From: Chloroflexota bacterium
GTDB taxonomy: Bacteria > Chloroflexota > Anaerolineae > Anaerolineales > VGOW01
Direction: 5' to 3'
Assembly: GCA_016875735.1 (NCBI GenBank)
Contig: VGOW01000004.1
Coordinates: forward strand, 1-64,000
Length of the DNA: 64,000 nt
The position numbers and the translations under genes are program-made. A model generated the notes under the pieces. The model searched no databases. It saw nothing but the letters and a program-made list of their open reading frames with translations, and had not been told where the DNA came from. Below, piece after piece: positions 1 to 7,847 of this stretch. Position 1 is the stretch's first letter. The number at the start of each line of letters is the position of its first letter.

Positions 1-2
1 GT

Positions 3-119
3 CTTAAACAAGTGGCCAATGAAACCAAGCAGACTGTCTATCGCATCAAACGCGGGTTGTTGTCTGACTACCTCCGGCAACAACTCAGGTCTCCAGCTAT
101 TCAAATGGCTTTTGCGTAA
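3..119 (+). CDS. C-terminal end of a probable IS transposase (partial)
   Basis: An open frame runs in from the window edge for 38 codons and stops at TAA 117-119. Its end is basic (YRIKRGLLSDYLRQQLRS, then PAIQMAFA), as is common at the C-terminus of DDE transposases, but no catalytic motif is visible. The stop codon lies inside the sequence tgcgtaagtcct (113-124). The same 12 bases recur at the right end of the small inverted-repeat element at 11455-11581, so this is probably the terminal inverted repeat of an insertion sequence whose body lies upstream of the window. The IS family cannot be assigned from 38 residues. Confidence 0.45.
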   Translation, partial: LKQVANETKQTVYRIKRGLLSDYLRQQLRSPAIQMAFA

Positions 120-124
120 GTCCT
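113..124. mobile_element. Right terminal inverted repeat of an IS
   Basis: The 12 bases tgcgtaagtcct overlap the stop of the partial transposase. They are identical to the outer right end of the mini-element at 11455-11581, which marks them as an IS end rather than gene sequence. The other end lies outside the window. Confidence 0.5.
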
Positions 125-132
125 GTAAGAAA

Positions 133-200
133 GATGATGGACGGCGGACGATAGACGGTGGCTGAAATCTCACAGTCGTCCACCGTCCTTCATCCATCGC
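133..200. repeat. Palindromic short-repeat island 1 (gacggtgg unit)
   Basis: Spacer between the IS end and the CBS gene. The perfect arms gacggtgg (154-161) and ccaccgtc (180-187) are flanked by further imperfect pairs of gatggacgg against tccatc-type sequence. No Shine-Dalgarno sequence precedes the ATG at 208. Confidence 0.6.
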
Positions 201-207
201 CCCTATC

Positions 208-603
208 ATGCCCCTCCTCGTCCGCGATGTGATGACCATTGGCGTGCCGGTGTGCCGCGACAGCGAAACGTGCGGCGAGGTGTTGGCGCGGTTGCAGAGC
301 GAAGGCGCGCGCGGGGAAGTGGTGGTGGCGTTGGATGAGGATGGGATGGCCTGCGGATGGATGAGCCGCGAACGGATCGCGGAGGCGGACTCCACGCGGG
401 CAATTGGTGAAATGATGGAAGAGGATATTCCAACGGTGTCGCCCAGCATCCCGGCCGAGGCCGCCGCACAGTTGATGCGCGATCGCGGCGTGGATCATCT
501 TTTTCTCATGCACGATTGGCCCGGCGAGCCGAGGCCGTCGGCGGTGATTTCGTTGAAAGATATCGAGAAACGTTTGGAGGGTAGTCATGCCGATCACAGT
601 TGA
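208..603 (+). CDS. CBS-domain pair protein
   Basis: 131 residues forming two tandem CBS motifs. The first begins VRDVMTIGVPVCRDSETCGE and the second centres on IGEMMEEDIPTVSPSIPAEA, ending with ISLKDIEKRL. Stand-alone CBS pairs usually bind adenine nucleotides or SAM and act as energy sensors, but no partner is specified here. The gene overlaps the start of acsD by 17 bases in another frame, so the two are probably translationally coupled and co-transcribed. Its role next to the corrinoid protein genes is unknown; regulation by cell energy state is only an inference. The start at 208 has no obvious ribosome binding site and follows a repeat island. Confidence 0.85.
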   Translation: MPLLVRDVMTIGVPVCRDSETCGEVLARLQSEGARGEVVVALDEDGMACGWMSRERIAEADSTRAIGEMMEEDIPTVSPSIPAEAAAQLMRDRGVDHLFLMHDWPGEPRPSAVISLKDIEKRLEGSHADHS

Positions 604-1558
604 AATTCCGAAAGAGAAGTGGGCGGGCAAAGTGCGCGAGGTGGTGTTGGGCGCAACCGCCGCCGATGGCGGCACACGCGCCAAAACGGTGGTGGTTGGC
701 GGCGAGGCCACCCTGCCGTTTTTGCATTTCGATGGCGCGATACCGCACCCGCCCGCGCTGGCGATTGAGGTTCGAGATCGCCGCCCCGACGACTGGTCGC
801 CGTTGGTGTATGAGGCGTGGGGCGAGGCGATGAACGATCCTGCCGAATGGGCGAAGGCGGCAGAGAAGGCCGGAGCCGATCTGATCGTGCTCACCCTCTC
901 GCTGACCACTGCCGATAGGAAGCCGAACACGCCGGAGAATGCGAAGGCGGTGGTGCGCAAAGTGTTGAACGCGACCGGACTGCCGCTGGCGGTGTTCGGG
1001 CCGGGGCAGGCCGAAAAGGATAACGAACTGATTGTGCCTGTGGCCGAAGAGGCCAAAGGCGAAAAATTGCTTCTGGGCGTTTGCGAGGACAAGAACTACC
1101 GCACCATTGTGGCCACGGCGATGGCTAACGGCCACAACGTCAGTTCCAAAACCCCGATGGATGTGAACCTCGCCAAGCAATTGGTCATCCTCATTCACGA
1201 TATGGGGATGCCGCTGGATCGCATCATCATGGATCCGACGACGGGCGCGTTGGCCTACGGCATCGAGTACGGCTATTCGGTGATGGAGCGTTTGCGCTTG
1301 GCCGCCCTGCAAGGCGACAGCATGACTCAACAGCCGATGATCGTGACTCCGGGCGAAGAAACATGGAAGGCGAAAGAGTCGAAAGTGGGCGAAGGCGTGC
1401 CGGAAACTTGGGGCGACTGGAAGCGGCGGGCGATCAATTGGGAGACGCTCACCGCCGCCTCGCTCATTCATGCCGGAGCCGATGCTGTGGTGCTCCGCCA
1501 CCCGGAAACGTTGGCGCGAGTGAAAGCGATGGTGAATGGATTGATGTCGGCGAATTGA
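587..1558 (+). CDS. acsD: Corrinoid iron-sulfur protein small subunit (ACS/CODH delta)
   Basis: 323 residues, a TIM-barrel protein of the CdhD/AcsD family and the usual length for the small subunit. With AcsC it forms the corrinoid iron-sulfur protein that carries the methyl group from methyl-tetrahydrofolate to acetyl-CoA synthase. Recognisable family stretches include KAGADLIVLTLSLT, SSKTPMDVNLAKQL and MDPTTGALAYGIEYGY. The start ATG at 587 follows a good ggagg (about 575-579). The large subunit gene lies just downstream, separated by a small membrane-protein ORF. No lesion is seen. The catalytic CODH and ACS subunits are not in the window. Confidence 0.92.
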   Translation: MPITVEIPKEKWAGKVREVVLGATAADGGTRAKTVVVGGEATLPFLHFDGAIPHPPALAIEVRDRRPDDWSPLVYEAWGEAMNDPAEWAKAAEKAGADLIVLTLSLTTADRKPNTPENAKAVVRKVLNATGLPLAVFGPGQAEKDNELIVPVAEEAKGEKLLLGVCEDKNYRTIVATAMANGHNVSSKTPMDVNLAKQLVILIHDMGMPLDRIIMDPTTGALAYGIEYGYSVMERLRLAALQGDSMTQQPMIVTPGEETWKAKESKVGEGVPETWGDWKRRAINWETLTAASLIHAGADAVVLRHPETLARVKAMVNGLMSAN

Positions 1559-1589
1559 GCCGGACGATTCTGACCGCGAAGGCGAGCCC

Positions 1590-1871
1590 ATGATATTGGC
1601 TTTGGCTATCATCATCACGGCGGCGGCGCTGTTCGCTTCGGCAGTTGCGCTTTTGCTGGCGATGTTCGCCTCGCGCGTCAGCCGACGCGGCGAGATTTTC
1701 CCTTGTGACCTTTGCTCGCCCGACGAGATGACGTATGAGCTGTGCCGTCAATGCCCGGGCCATCTTGTGTGCGCCCGCCGAATGAAAAAGCCTGACAAGG
1801 ACCCCGATCCGACGGAGGATGTTTATGGCCCTAACTGGATTGCAGATTTACAAACTTTTGCCGCAGACTAA
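1590..1871 (+). CDS. Small Cys-rich single-pass membrane protein
   Basis: 93 residues. Residues 1 to about 27 form a strongly hydrophobic helix (ILALAIIITAAALFASAVAL). The rest is soluble and holds five cysteines in a motif reading CDLC ... CRQCPGHLVC, which could bind a metal or Fe-S cluster. It lies between acsD and acsC and overlaps the latter by 47 bases in another frame. The conserved-looking Cys pattern and the tight position argue that it is real, but I do not recognise the family. It might anchor the corrinoid protein to the membrane or supply electrons to it; that is inference. Confidence 0.55.
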   Translation: MILALAIIITAAALFASAVALLLAMFASRVSRRGEIFPCDLCSPDEMTYELCRQCPGHLVCARRMKKPDKDPDPTEDVYGPNWIADLQTFAAD

Positions 1872-3183
1872 CTGCAAAGAATGTGGACACCCCACCTGCC
1901 TGGCCTTTGCCATGAAACTGGCCGCGAAGCAGGCCGAACTGGCCCTGTGCCCGTATGTCACCGAGTCGGCCAAAGCCCAATTGGACGCCGCCTCCGCGCC
2001 GCCGATCCGGCTCGTTGCCGTGTCGTGCAACGGATCGAAGGTGGAAGCCGGAAACGAAACCGTCCTCTTCCGCCACGAGAAAACTTTCTACCACAAGCCC
2101 GGCTTGTTCATTCGCGTTGAAGACACACTCGGCGCGGAGGGAATCAAAACGAAAGTCTCGGAAGCCGATTCGTATCTCGTCGATTACGTGGGCATCAAAC
2201 TTGGGGTGGACGGATTCGCGGTGGAAGCCGTCTCCGGCGACGGCGCGAAGTTTGCCGAAGCCGTCGGCGCAGTGCGGGCGGCGAGCAAAAAGCCGCTCAT
2301 CCTCATCGCGCCCACCCCCGAGGTGATGGCCGAAGGCGTGAAGGCGGCCTCGGGCACCCAGCCGCTGTTGTGCGCCGCCGATGAATCCAACTGGCAGAAG
2401 ATGGCCGAGATCGCCAAGAGCGCCAAAGCGCCATTGGCAGTGAAAGCCGAGTCGTTGGACAAATTGGCCGGGCTCACCGAAGAGATCAAGAAGGCGGGCG
2501 TCGAGGACATCGTGCTCGATCCGTTAGCGTACGGCTACGGCGATTCGCTCAAGACACTCACTCAAATTCGCCGCCTGGCGCTGAAGAAAAACTTCCGCGC
2601 TCTCGGCTACCCCATCATCGCCTTCCCCAGCAATGGCGCCGGAGTCGATGAAACGGTGTTGGCCGCACAGCACATCGCCAAATATGCCGGGTTCATCGTG
2701 CTCAACACCTTCGATCCGGCGACGCTGTACCCGTTGCTTGTCCTGCGGCAAAACATATACACCGATCCGCAAAAGCCGATTCAGGTTCAACCCGGTCTGT
2801 ACGAAATCAATTCGCCCACTGCCGACTCGCCGCTGATGGTGACGACGAATTTCTCGATCACGTACTTTGCCGTGAACAACGAAGTGGAAGGATCGGGTTG
2901 GCCGGCGTGGCTGTTGGTGGCCGACGCCGAAGGCATGAGCGTGCTCACTGCGTGGGCGGCGGGCAAGTTCGACGCCGACCGCATCGCCAAAGCGGTGAAG
3001 TCCACCGGCGCGGAAGGCAAGATCAACCACAAGCGGCTGATCCTGCCGGGGCAGGTGGCCGTGTTATCCGGCGAGCTCGAAGAGTCGTTGGCCGGGTGGG
3101 AAATCATGGTCGGGCCCAAAGAGGCGGTGGACATTCCCAATTACTTGAAGGTGATGTGGGGCGAGAAAGCAGGTAGCAGGTAG
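1825..3183 (+). CDS. acsC: Corrinoid iron-sulfur protein large subunit (ACS/CODH gamma)
   Basis: 452 residues from ATG 1825, preferred over ATG 1819 because the ggagg at 1814-1818 touches 1819 but is six bases from 1825. The N-terminal [4Fe-4S] domain has Cys17, Cys20, Cys25 and Cys42 (NCKECGHPTC ... LCPYV). It is followed by a TIM barrel and a C-terminal cobamide-binding domain. The cluster reductively activates the cobalt centre, which accepts the methyl group from AcsE. The final residues (GEKAGSR) are encoded by the start of a repeat island (gcaggtagcagg). The partner acsD is upstream, and the activator and methyltransferase genes follow. Confidence 0.93.
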   Translation: MALTGLQIYKLLPQTNCKECGHPTCLAFAMKLAAKQAELALCPYVTESAKAQLDAASAPPIRLVAVSCNGSKVEAGNETVLFRHEKTFYHKPGLFIRVEDTLGAEGIKTKVSEADSYLVDYVGIKLGVDGFAVEAVSGDGAKFAEAVGAVRAASKKPLILIAPTPEVMAEGVKAASGTQPLLCAADESNWQKMAEIAKSAKAPLAVKAESLDKLAGLTEEIKKAGVEDIVLDPLAYGYGDSLKTLTQIRRLALKKNFRALGYPIIAFPSNGAGVDETVLAAQHIAKYAGFIVLNTFDPATLYPLLVLRQNIYTDPQKPIQVQPGLYEINSPTADSPLMVTTNFSITYFAVNNEVEGSGWPAWLLVADAEGMSVLTAWAAGKFDADRIAKAVKSTGAEGKINHKRLILPGQVAVLSGELEESLAGWEIMVGPKEAVDIPNYLKVMWGEKAGSR

Positions 3184-3215
3184 CAAGTGGCAGATCGCCA
3201 TTCGCTATCCGCCAA
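3169..3215. repeat. Palindromic short-repeat island 2 (agcaggt/agcaagtggc unit)
   Basis: Copies of agcaggtagcaagtggc are followed by the reverse-type sequence gccattcgctatccgcc. The island begins inside the last codons of acsC and runs almost to the ATG at 3218. The same unit type recurs near 39205, 55945, 58030 and 60388. Confidence 0.6.
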
Positions 3216-3217
3216 CT

Positions 3218-3802
3218 ATGAACGCTCACACTGAAGAAACTCTCCGCCGATTCTTTCGGCGCGCGCTCAACCCGTTCATGGTCTCGCTGTGGCGGCTGGG
3301 GCTGGCGTGGCAGTTCAACGTCTGGCCGGAAGTCAGCGGGCGGATCATGGTCATCACCCACACCGGGCGCAAGAGCGGCCTGCGGCGACGCACGCCAGTG
3401 AACTATGCCATCGTGGACGGCGAGGTGTATTGCGTGGCCGGTTTCGGCGAAGTGTCCGACTGGTATCGCAACGTGCTCAAGCATCCCGATGTGGAAGTGT
3501 GGCTGCCCGATGGCTGGTGGGCCGGCGTGGCCGAAGAAATGACCGACGCCGACTCTCGCGCCTTCATCATGCGCCAAGTGATGATCGGCAGCGGCTTCGC
3601 CGCCTATGTTGCCGGACTCAACCCGCGCAAAATGACGGACGCCGAACTCGAACGGGCGACCGCTCCCTGCAGACTCATGCGCATCCGCCGCACCGAAGCC
3701 CGCACCGGACCCGGCGGCCCCGGCGAACTGGCGTGGGTGTGGCCCGTTGCCACAATGATCCTTCTGCCGCTGGCGCTTCTGCGGCGCGGAAAGAAACGGT
3801 GA
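3218..3802 (+). CDS. Deazaflavin (F420)-dependent nitroreductase-family protein
   Basis: 194 residues of the DDN-like split beta-barrel family. The segment MVITHTGRKSGLRRRTPVNY and the following VDGEVYCVAGFGEVSDWYRN are typical, as is KHPDVEVWL. Members bind F420 or a flavin and reduce a range of substrates or act as quinone reductases. A hydrophobic C-terminal segment (LAWVWPVATMILLPLALLRR) is unusual and could tether it to the membrane. It sits between acsC and the corrinoid activator gene with no ribosome binding site after a repeat island. A functional link to acetyl-CoA synthesis is not shown by the sequence. Confidence 0.8.
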   Translation: MNAHTEETLRRFFRRALNPFMVSLWRLGLAWQFNVWPEVSGRIMVITHTGRKSGLRRRTPVNYAIVDGEVYCVAGFGEVSDWYRNVLKHPDVEVWLPDGWWAGVAEEMTDADSRAFIMRQVMIGSGFAAYVAGLNPRKMTDAELERATAPCRLMRIRRTEARTGPGGPGELAWVWPVATMILLPLALLRRGKKR

Positions 3803-3877
3803 GCGATCGCTGCTCCCTCGCGCCGGTTGGCCTGAATCGTTTCGCCGAGTCGCCGCCATGGGTCACCGATAAAGTGT

Positions 3878-3914
3878 GGCCCCGGTTCTGAGCAAAGGGC
3901 CGGGGCCATTTTTT
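3878..3914 (+). terminator. Intrinsic terminator abutting the next start codon
   Basis: The stem ggccccgg (3878-3885) pairs with ccggggcc (3900-3907) around a 14-base loop and is followed by A and six T residues (3909-3914). The ATG of the corrinoid activator begins at 3915, directly after the T tract. It probably ends the acs transcript partially, or attenuates entry into the activator gene. Confidence 0.7.
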
Positions 3915-5852
3915 ATGGCCTCTCACACCATCACCTTCCAACCCTCGAACCAAACCGTCTCGGCGGCCACCGGCGCTCTGCTCACCGAAGCCTTGCGCGA
4001 CGCCGGCCTCGACATCAACCAGCCATGCGGCGGGCAGGGGCGCTGTGGCCGGTGCGCGGTCATCGTCAAAGATGGCAGTATCCGGCGGCGCTCCACCATT
4101 CGATTGACGGCTTCGGACATCGAGTCGGGATACGCTCTCGCCTGCCAGTCCATCGTCGAGGGGGACGCCGTCATCCTCATCCCCGAACAGGATCAAATCG
4201 AGCGCCGCCTCGTTACCGACAAAACGGCGAAGGCCATCGCCGCGCCGTTTCCGTACGACCCCGCCCGCGATCAAACCGTGCGCGCGTTTGCCGTCACCCT
4301 CGACCCGCCCACCCTTGACGATGCGGTGGACGACGTGTCCCGCCTCGAACGAGCGCTGGCCGCGCGCGGCATTCGTCATCTGCAAATCCCACTGCCATTG
4401 ATGAAAGAATTGAGCGCGCGCCTGCGCGACGCCGAGTGGCAAGTGACGGCAACCATCGAGACCGACACATGGCGAAACCCCGACGGGCCGCCGCGACTGA
4501 TCGATCTCATTCCGGGTGACGGCGAGGGCGCGGCGCAGCGCCTCTTCGGCGTGGCCATTGACATCGGCACCACAACCGTCAGTGTGTACCTCGTCGATCT
4601 TCTCAGCGGCGAGGTGGTGGACACCGCCGCCGAATACAACAAACAAATCCGTCGCGGCGAAGATGTGATCTCGCGCATCATTTATGCCGGAAAGGCCAAC
4701 GGCCTCCAAGAGTTGAGCCAACTCGTGCGCGCCACCATCAATGAAGTGATCAAACGACTCGCGCAGCGCAACAAAGTTGAACTGTGGCAAATATGCAAAG
4801 CGACGGTGGCGGCCAACACCACAATGACTCATCTCTTTCTCGGACTGCCGCCTGCCTCCATTCGCCTCACGCCGTACATTCCCACCGTCAATCATCCTCT
4901 GCCGGTGGCCGCTCCCGAAGTCGGCCTCGACATCCATCCACGCGCGTCGGTGGATTGCCTGCCGGGTGTGGCCGCCTATGTCGGCTCCGACATTACCGCC
5001 GGTGTGCTGGCCTCCGGGCTGGCCGACGCTGATGATCTGACTCTGTTCATCGACGTGGGCACGAACGGCGAGATCGCCTTAGGCACGAAAGAGTGGCTGG
5101 TCACCTGCGCGTGCTCGGCCGGCCCGGCGTTCGAGGGCGCGGGCGTGGCCTGTGGCATGAGAGCCACTCGCGGCGCAATCGAAGAAGTGTGGATCAACAG
5201 TGAAACGTTCGAGCCTACCTTTCGCGTGATCGGCGACGTGAAGCCCAGAGGCATTTGCGGGTCGGGGCTGCTCTCGCTGGTGGCCGAACTGCTCGTCACC
5301 GGCGTGGTGGACAAGGGCGGGCGATTCAAAATGGATATGGCAACCCCGCGCTTGCGCGAAGACGAACACGGCTCCGAATACACGGTGGCTTGGGCGAAAG
5401 ACACCGACTCGGGACGGGGCATCGTCCTCACCAAAGTGGACATCGACAACCTCATGCGGGCGAAGGCCGCCATCTACGCCGGGTTCACCGTGCTGGCGCA
5501 AAGCGTCGGCGTGGATTTGGCCGATGTGCAGAGGGTGCTCATCGGCGGCGCGTTCGGCAAATACATCAACGTCGAAAAGGCGGTGCAGATCGGATTACTG
5601 CCCGATATGCCTTGGGATCGATTCAGTTTCTTGGGCAACACGGCGGTGATGGGCGCGTACACGGCCCTGCTCTCGCGCGACGCCCGCGCCAAAATCAAAG
5701 ACATTGCCCAGAAGATGACGTATATCGAACTCTCGGCAGACAACACGTTTTATGATGCGTTCACCAGCGCGTTGTTCCTGCCGCACACCGAAATGAGCCG
5801 CTTCCCCACAGTCGCCGCGCTGTGGAGTAGTGAGCGCTCGCCGGAGACATGA
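3915..5852 (+). CDS. Reductive activator of the corrinoid iron-sulfur protein (RACo-like)
   Basis: 645 residues from ATG 3915; a GTG at 3876 would add 13 residues but would place the terminator hairpin inside the coding region. The N-terminal [2Fe-2S] domain has Cys38, Cys44 and Cys47 (CGGQGRCGRC) and Cys77. A linker leads to an ASKHA-type ATPase domain (DUF4445) starting near residue 211 (AIDIGTTTVSVYLVDL), with FIDVGTNGEIALG and GICGSGLLSLVAELL downstream. Proteins of this design use ATP hydrolysis to push an electron uphill onto Co(II) of the corrinoid protein. Position beside acsCD and acsE fits CFeSP as the partner. No Shine-Dalgarno sequence precedes 3915. Confidence 0.88.
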   Translation: MASHTITFQPSNQTVSAATGALLTEALRDAGLDINQPCGGQGRCGRCAVIVKDGSIRRRSTIRLTASDIESGYALACQSIVEGDAVILIPEQDQIERRLVTDKTAKAIAAPFPYDPARDQTVRAFAVTLDPPTLDDAVDDVSRLERALAARGIRHLQIPLPLMKELSARLRDAEWQVTATIETDTWRNPDGPPRLIDLIPGDGEGAAQRLFGVAIDIGTTTVSVYLVDLLSGEVVDTAAEYNKQIRRGEDVISRIIYAGKANGLQELSQLVRATINEVIKRLAQRNKVELWQICKATVAANTTMTHLFLGLPPASIRLTPYIPTVNHPLPVAAPEVGLDIHPRASVDCLPGVAAYVGSDITAGVLASGLADADDLTLFIDVGTNGEIALGTKEWLVTCACSAGPAFEGAGVACGMRATRGAIEEVWINSETFEPTFRVIGDVKPRGICGSGLLSLVAELLVTGVVDKGGRFKMDMATPRLREDEHGSEYTVAWAKDTDSGRGIVLTKVDIDNLMRAKAAIYAGFTVLAQSVGVDLADVQRVLIGGAFGKYINVEKAVQIGLLPDMPWDRFSFLGNTAVMGAYTALLSRDARAKIKDIAQKMTYIELSADNTFYDAFTSALFLPHTEMSRFPTVAALWSSERSPET

Positions 5853-5853
5853 G

Positions 5854-6618
5854 ATGCAAGGCGGCGATGCTCTGCTGAGTCACGTTCCCGAACTGCGCCA
5901 TCCCTCGCGCCGACTCATGGCCGCGTCCATCGCGGCGTTGATGTTCGCGCTGGCCTCGGCGGCGATGATCGCCGTTGATATTTTCTTGCCCGCGTGGGCT
6001 TTGGCGGGGCAGGTGGTTGTGATTCTGGCCGGGTTCGGGGTGGCAGGGCAATTCTTTTGGCGGCGCAAAGAGTATCGCGCCAAGTGGGGCGAGCGCGCGT
6101 ATCGCAACGCCTTCCTTCGGCACATGCTACCCGGCCTGCCGATGATGTTCGCCGCCATCTTTCACACTGCCTACATGCCCGGCGAGCGAGTTCCGTTGGG
6201 GTGGGCGACTCCGATCGCCGCCATGCTCGGCCTCTACTTCGCCGCCACCGGCTTCGTGCTTTGGGCGCGCGCGGGCGAATACTTCGGCGCTGACAACGGC
6301 GGTATGTTGTACGTGTACTTCCCCGACGAGAGTCGCATGATCGAGTCGGCCATCTACGGCATCCTTCGCCACCCCATGTATTCGGGCGCGGTAAGGGTCG
6401 GGCTGGCGCTCGGCCTGTGGCGCGGCACATTCTTTTCGATTCTGTTCGGGCTGTTCATGCCCATCGGCCTCACGCTGTGGCTCAGGCTGGCCGAAGAGCC
6501 TGAGTTGATCGAAAGGTTCGGCGAGGCGTATGCCGAGCATCGCCGGAACGTTCCGGCGTTTTGGCCGCGAGCCGCGCAGTGGGGAAAGTTTTGGCGTTTT
6601 CTGATCAGCGGACGATGA
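5854..6618 (+). CDS. Isoprenylcysteine methyltransferase-like membrane protein
   Basis: 254 residues with about five membrane segments (for example LMAASIAALMFALASAAMIA and WALAGQVVVILAGFGVAGQF). The C-terminal signature GILRHPMYSG ... EEPELIERFGEAYAEHRRNV is that of the ICMT/PEMT-like SAM-dependent methyltransferases. The start ATG 5854 is chosen over GTG 5830 because ggag lies eight bases upstream and the overlap with the preceding gene disappears. The substrate in bacteria of this type is generally unknown. It is followed by the DUF116 gene through an ATGA overlap. Confidence 0.7.
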   Translation: MQGGDALLSHVPELRHPSRRLMAASIAALMFALASAAMIAVDIFLPAWALAGQVVVILAGFGVAGQFFWRRKEYRAKWGERAYRNAFLRHMLPGLPMMFAAIFHTAYMPGERVPLGWATPIAAMLGLYFAATGFVLWARAGEYFGADNGGMLYVYFPDESRMIESAIYGILRHPMYSGAVRVGLALGLWRGTFFSILFGLFMPIGLTLWLRLAEEPELIERFGEAYAEHRRNVPAFWPRAAQWGKFWRFLISGR

Positions 6619-7745
6619 CTCGCATCATCACTTATTCACTGCGACTCGACGGACGCAACTCCGACGAATACTATCGGGCGATTGCGGCCTTTGCCGATGG
6701 TTGGTTCGCCTGCGCTGTGCGTGACGCCGAACCGACGGTGGCCGGATTCCGGAACCACCGTTTGGCGCGCGGGGACGCTGACCGCTCCGACGCGGAATAC
6801 ACCCTCGAACTGCTGACGTTGGGCGTGCTGCTCCGCGAGCACGGCGGCGATGCGGTGCGAATGCGGGGATGGCTGGCGCGGCTGGCAACCGCGTTGATCC
6901 GTTTGCAGGATCGATGGCCGCGATGGGAAGATAGCATCAAGCGGGTGCGCGGCTGGGTGGGGCGGTGGATGGCGCGGCGCACAGCGCAGGCGCTCGACGG
7001 CGACGACGTGGACCGGATGATCGCTTGGCTGAGAGCCAACGATCGAACAGGCCAGGCGGCGCGTCTTTCGCAATGGCAAAGTTATTTCAGCGAGATCGGA
7101 GAGAGCCGAGCGCGGGCAATTGTGGCCGAGTGTGTTGCCCTTGCCGCTGACTTCGCCGAGGCCAGCCAGCAAACGCTCGGGCGATACACCGAAGGCGTCC
7201 CGCAGTTCCTCACCGAGTCGGCGCCCCGCTTCGTTGGCCGGTACGATGCGGAGTTCGTGTCGCGCACGCGGCTGGAATATCATCTCGGCATGCTCGGCAC
7301 CGAAATCCTCAGCCGCGCCTATCGCCAGCGTTTCCTTTCAACCCAACACAAGATCGTGATCGTCCCGCCATGTATGCGCGCTCAACCGGAAGAGAAGTGT
7401 AAAGCGATCGAGACTCCGCTCGGCGCGAAGTGCCAAGCCTGCACGCCCACCTGCCGCGTTCACCAGATCACCAAATTGGGCGAGAAGCGCGGCTTCGAGG
7501 TTTTCATGATCCCCGATGAACTGCGCGTCTTCGGCAAGGGTGTGGGCGCGGGGAGTCTTGGCGTGGTGGGCGTAGCCTGCGCCCTTACGAATTGGAGCGG
7601 GGGATGGGAGGCCGACTCGATGGGCGTCCCGGCGCAGGGCGTTCTGCTCGATTACGTGGGGTGCAAATATCACTGGGATGATGATGGAATCCCCACCGAC
7701 GCCAATTTGAGAAAGTTGGAGGAGGTGGTTGGGGGCAAACTGTAA
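6615..7745 (+). CDS. DUF116 domain protein
   Basis: 376 residues from ATG 6615, which overlaps the stop of the previous gene as ATGA. The N-terminal half is helical and Arg-rich without recognised motifs. From about residue 250 comes the DUF116 core, containing VIVPPCMRAQPEEKCKA and then AKCQACTPTCRVHQI, a six-Cys pattern that probably binds a metal or Fe-S centre, and near the end GVLLDYVGCKYHW. DUF116 proteins are of unknown function and often sit beside corrinoid or formate metabolism genes, as here. A link to C1 metabolism is inference. Confidence 0.75.
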   Translation: MTRIITYSLRLDGRNSDEYYRAIAAFADGWFACAVRDAEPTVAGFRNHRLARGDADRSDAEYTLELLTLGVLLREHGGDAVRMRGWLARLATALIRLQDRWPRWEDSIKRVRGWVGRWMARRTAQALDGDDVDRMIAWLRANDRTGQAARLSQWQSYFSEIGESRARAIVAECVALAADFAEASQQTLGRYTEGVPQFLTESAPRFVGRYDAEFVSRTRLEYHLGMLGTEILSRAYRQRFLSTQHKIVIVPPCMRAQPEEKCKAIETPLGAKCQACTPTCRVHQITKLGEKRGFEVFMIPDELRVFGKGVGAGSLGVVGVACALTNWSGGWEADSMGVPAQGVLLDYVGCKYHWDDDGIPTDANLRKLEEVVGGKL

Positions 7746-7847
7746 ATGACGTTCATAGCCCGTTTTCGGGAGTATCGGCAATAGCCTTGCCAATCCCGAC
7801 GGTGCTAATTTGGAGAGGCCGAAACACGATTGAGATAGGAGGTGCCC

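Noticed and set aside
190-1618. Long minus-strand open frames opposite the CBS and acsD genes, and similar long frames elsewhere (for example 55950-58100, 39259-41142)
   Set aside because: They mirror the codon pattern of GC-rich + strand genes and show Arg/His-rich shadow composition with no motifs, while the + strand frames are recognisable proteins.
7746-7847. Terminator or riboswitch before acsE
   Set aside because: Only short inverted repeats (cggga/tcccg and ggcaa/ttgcc) without a T run or known consensus.
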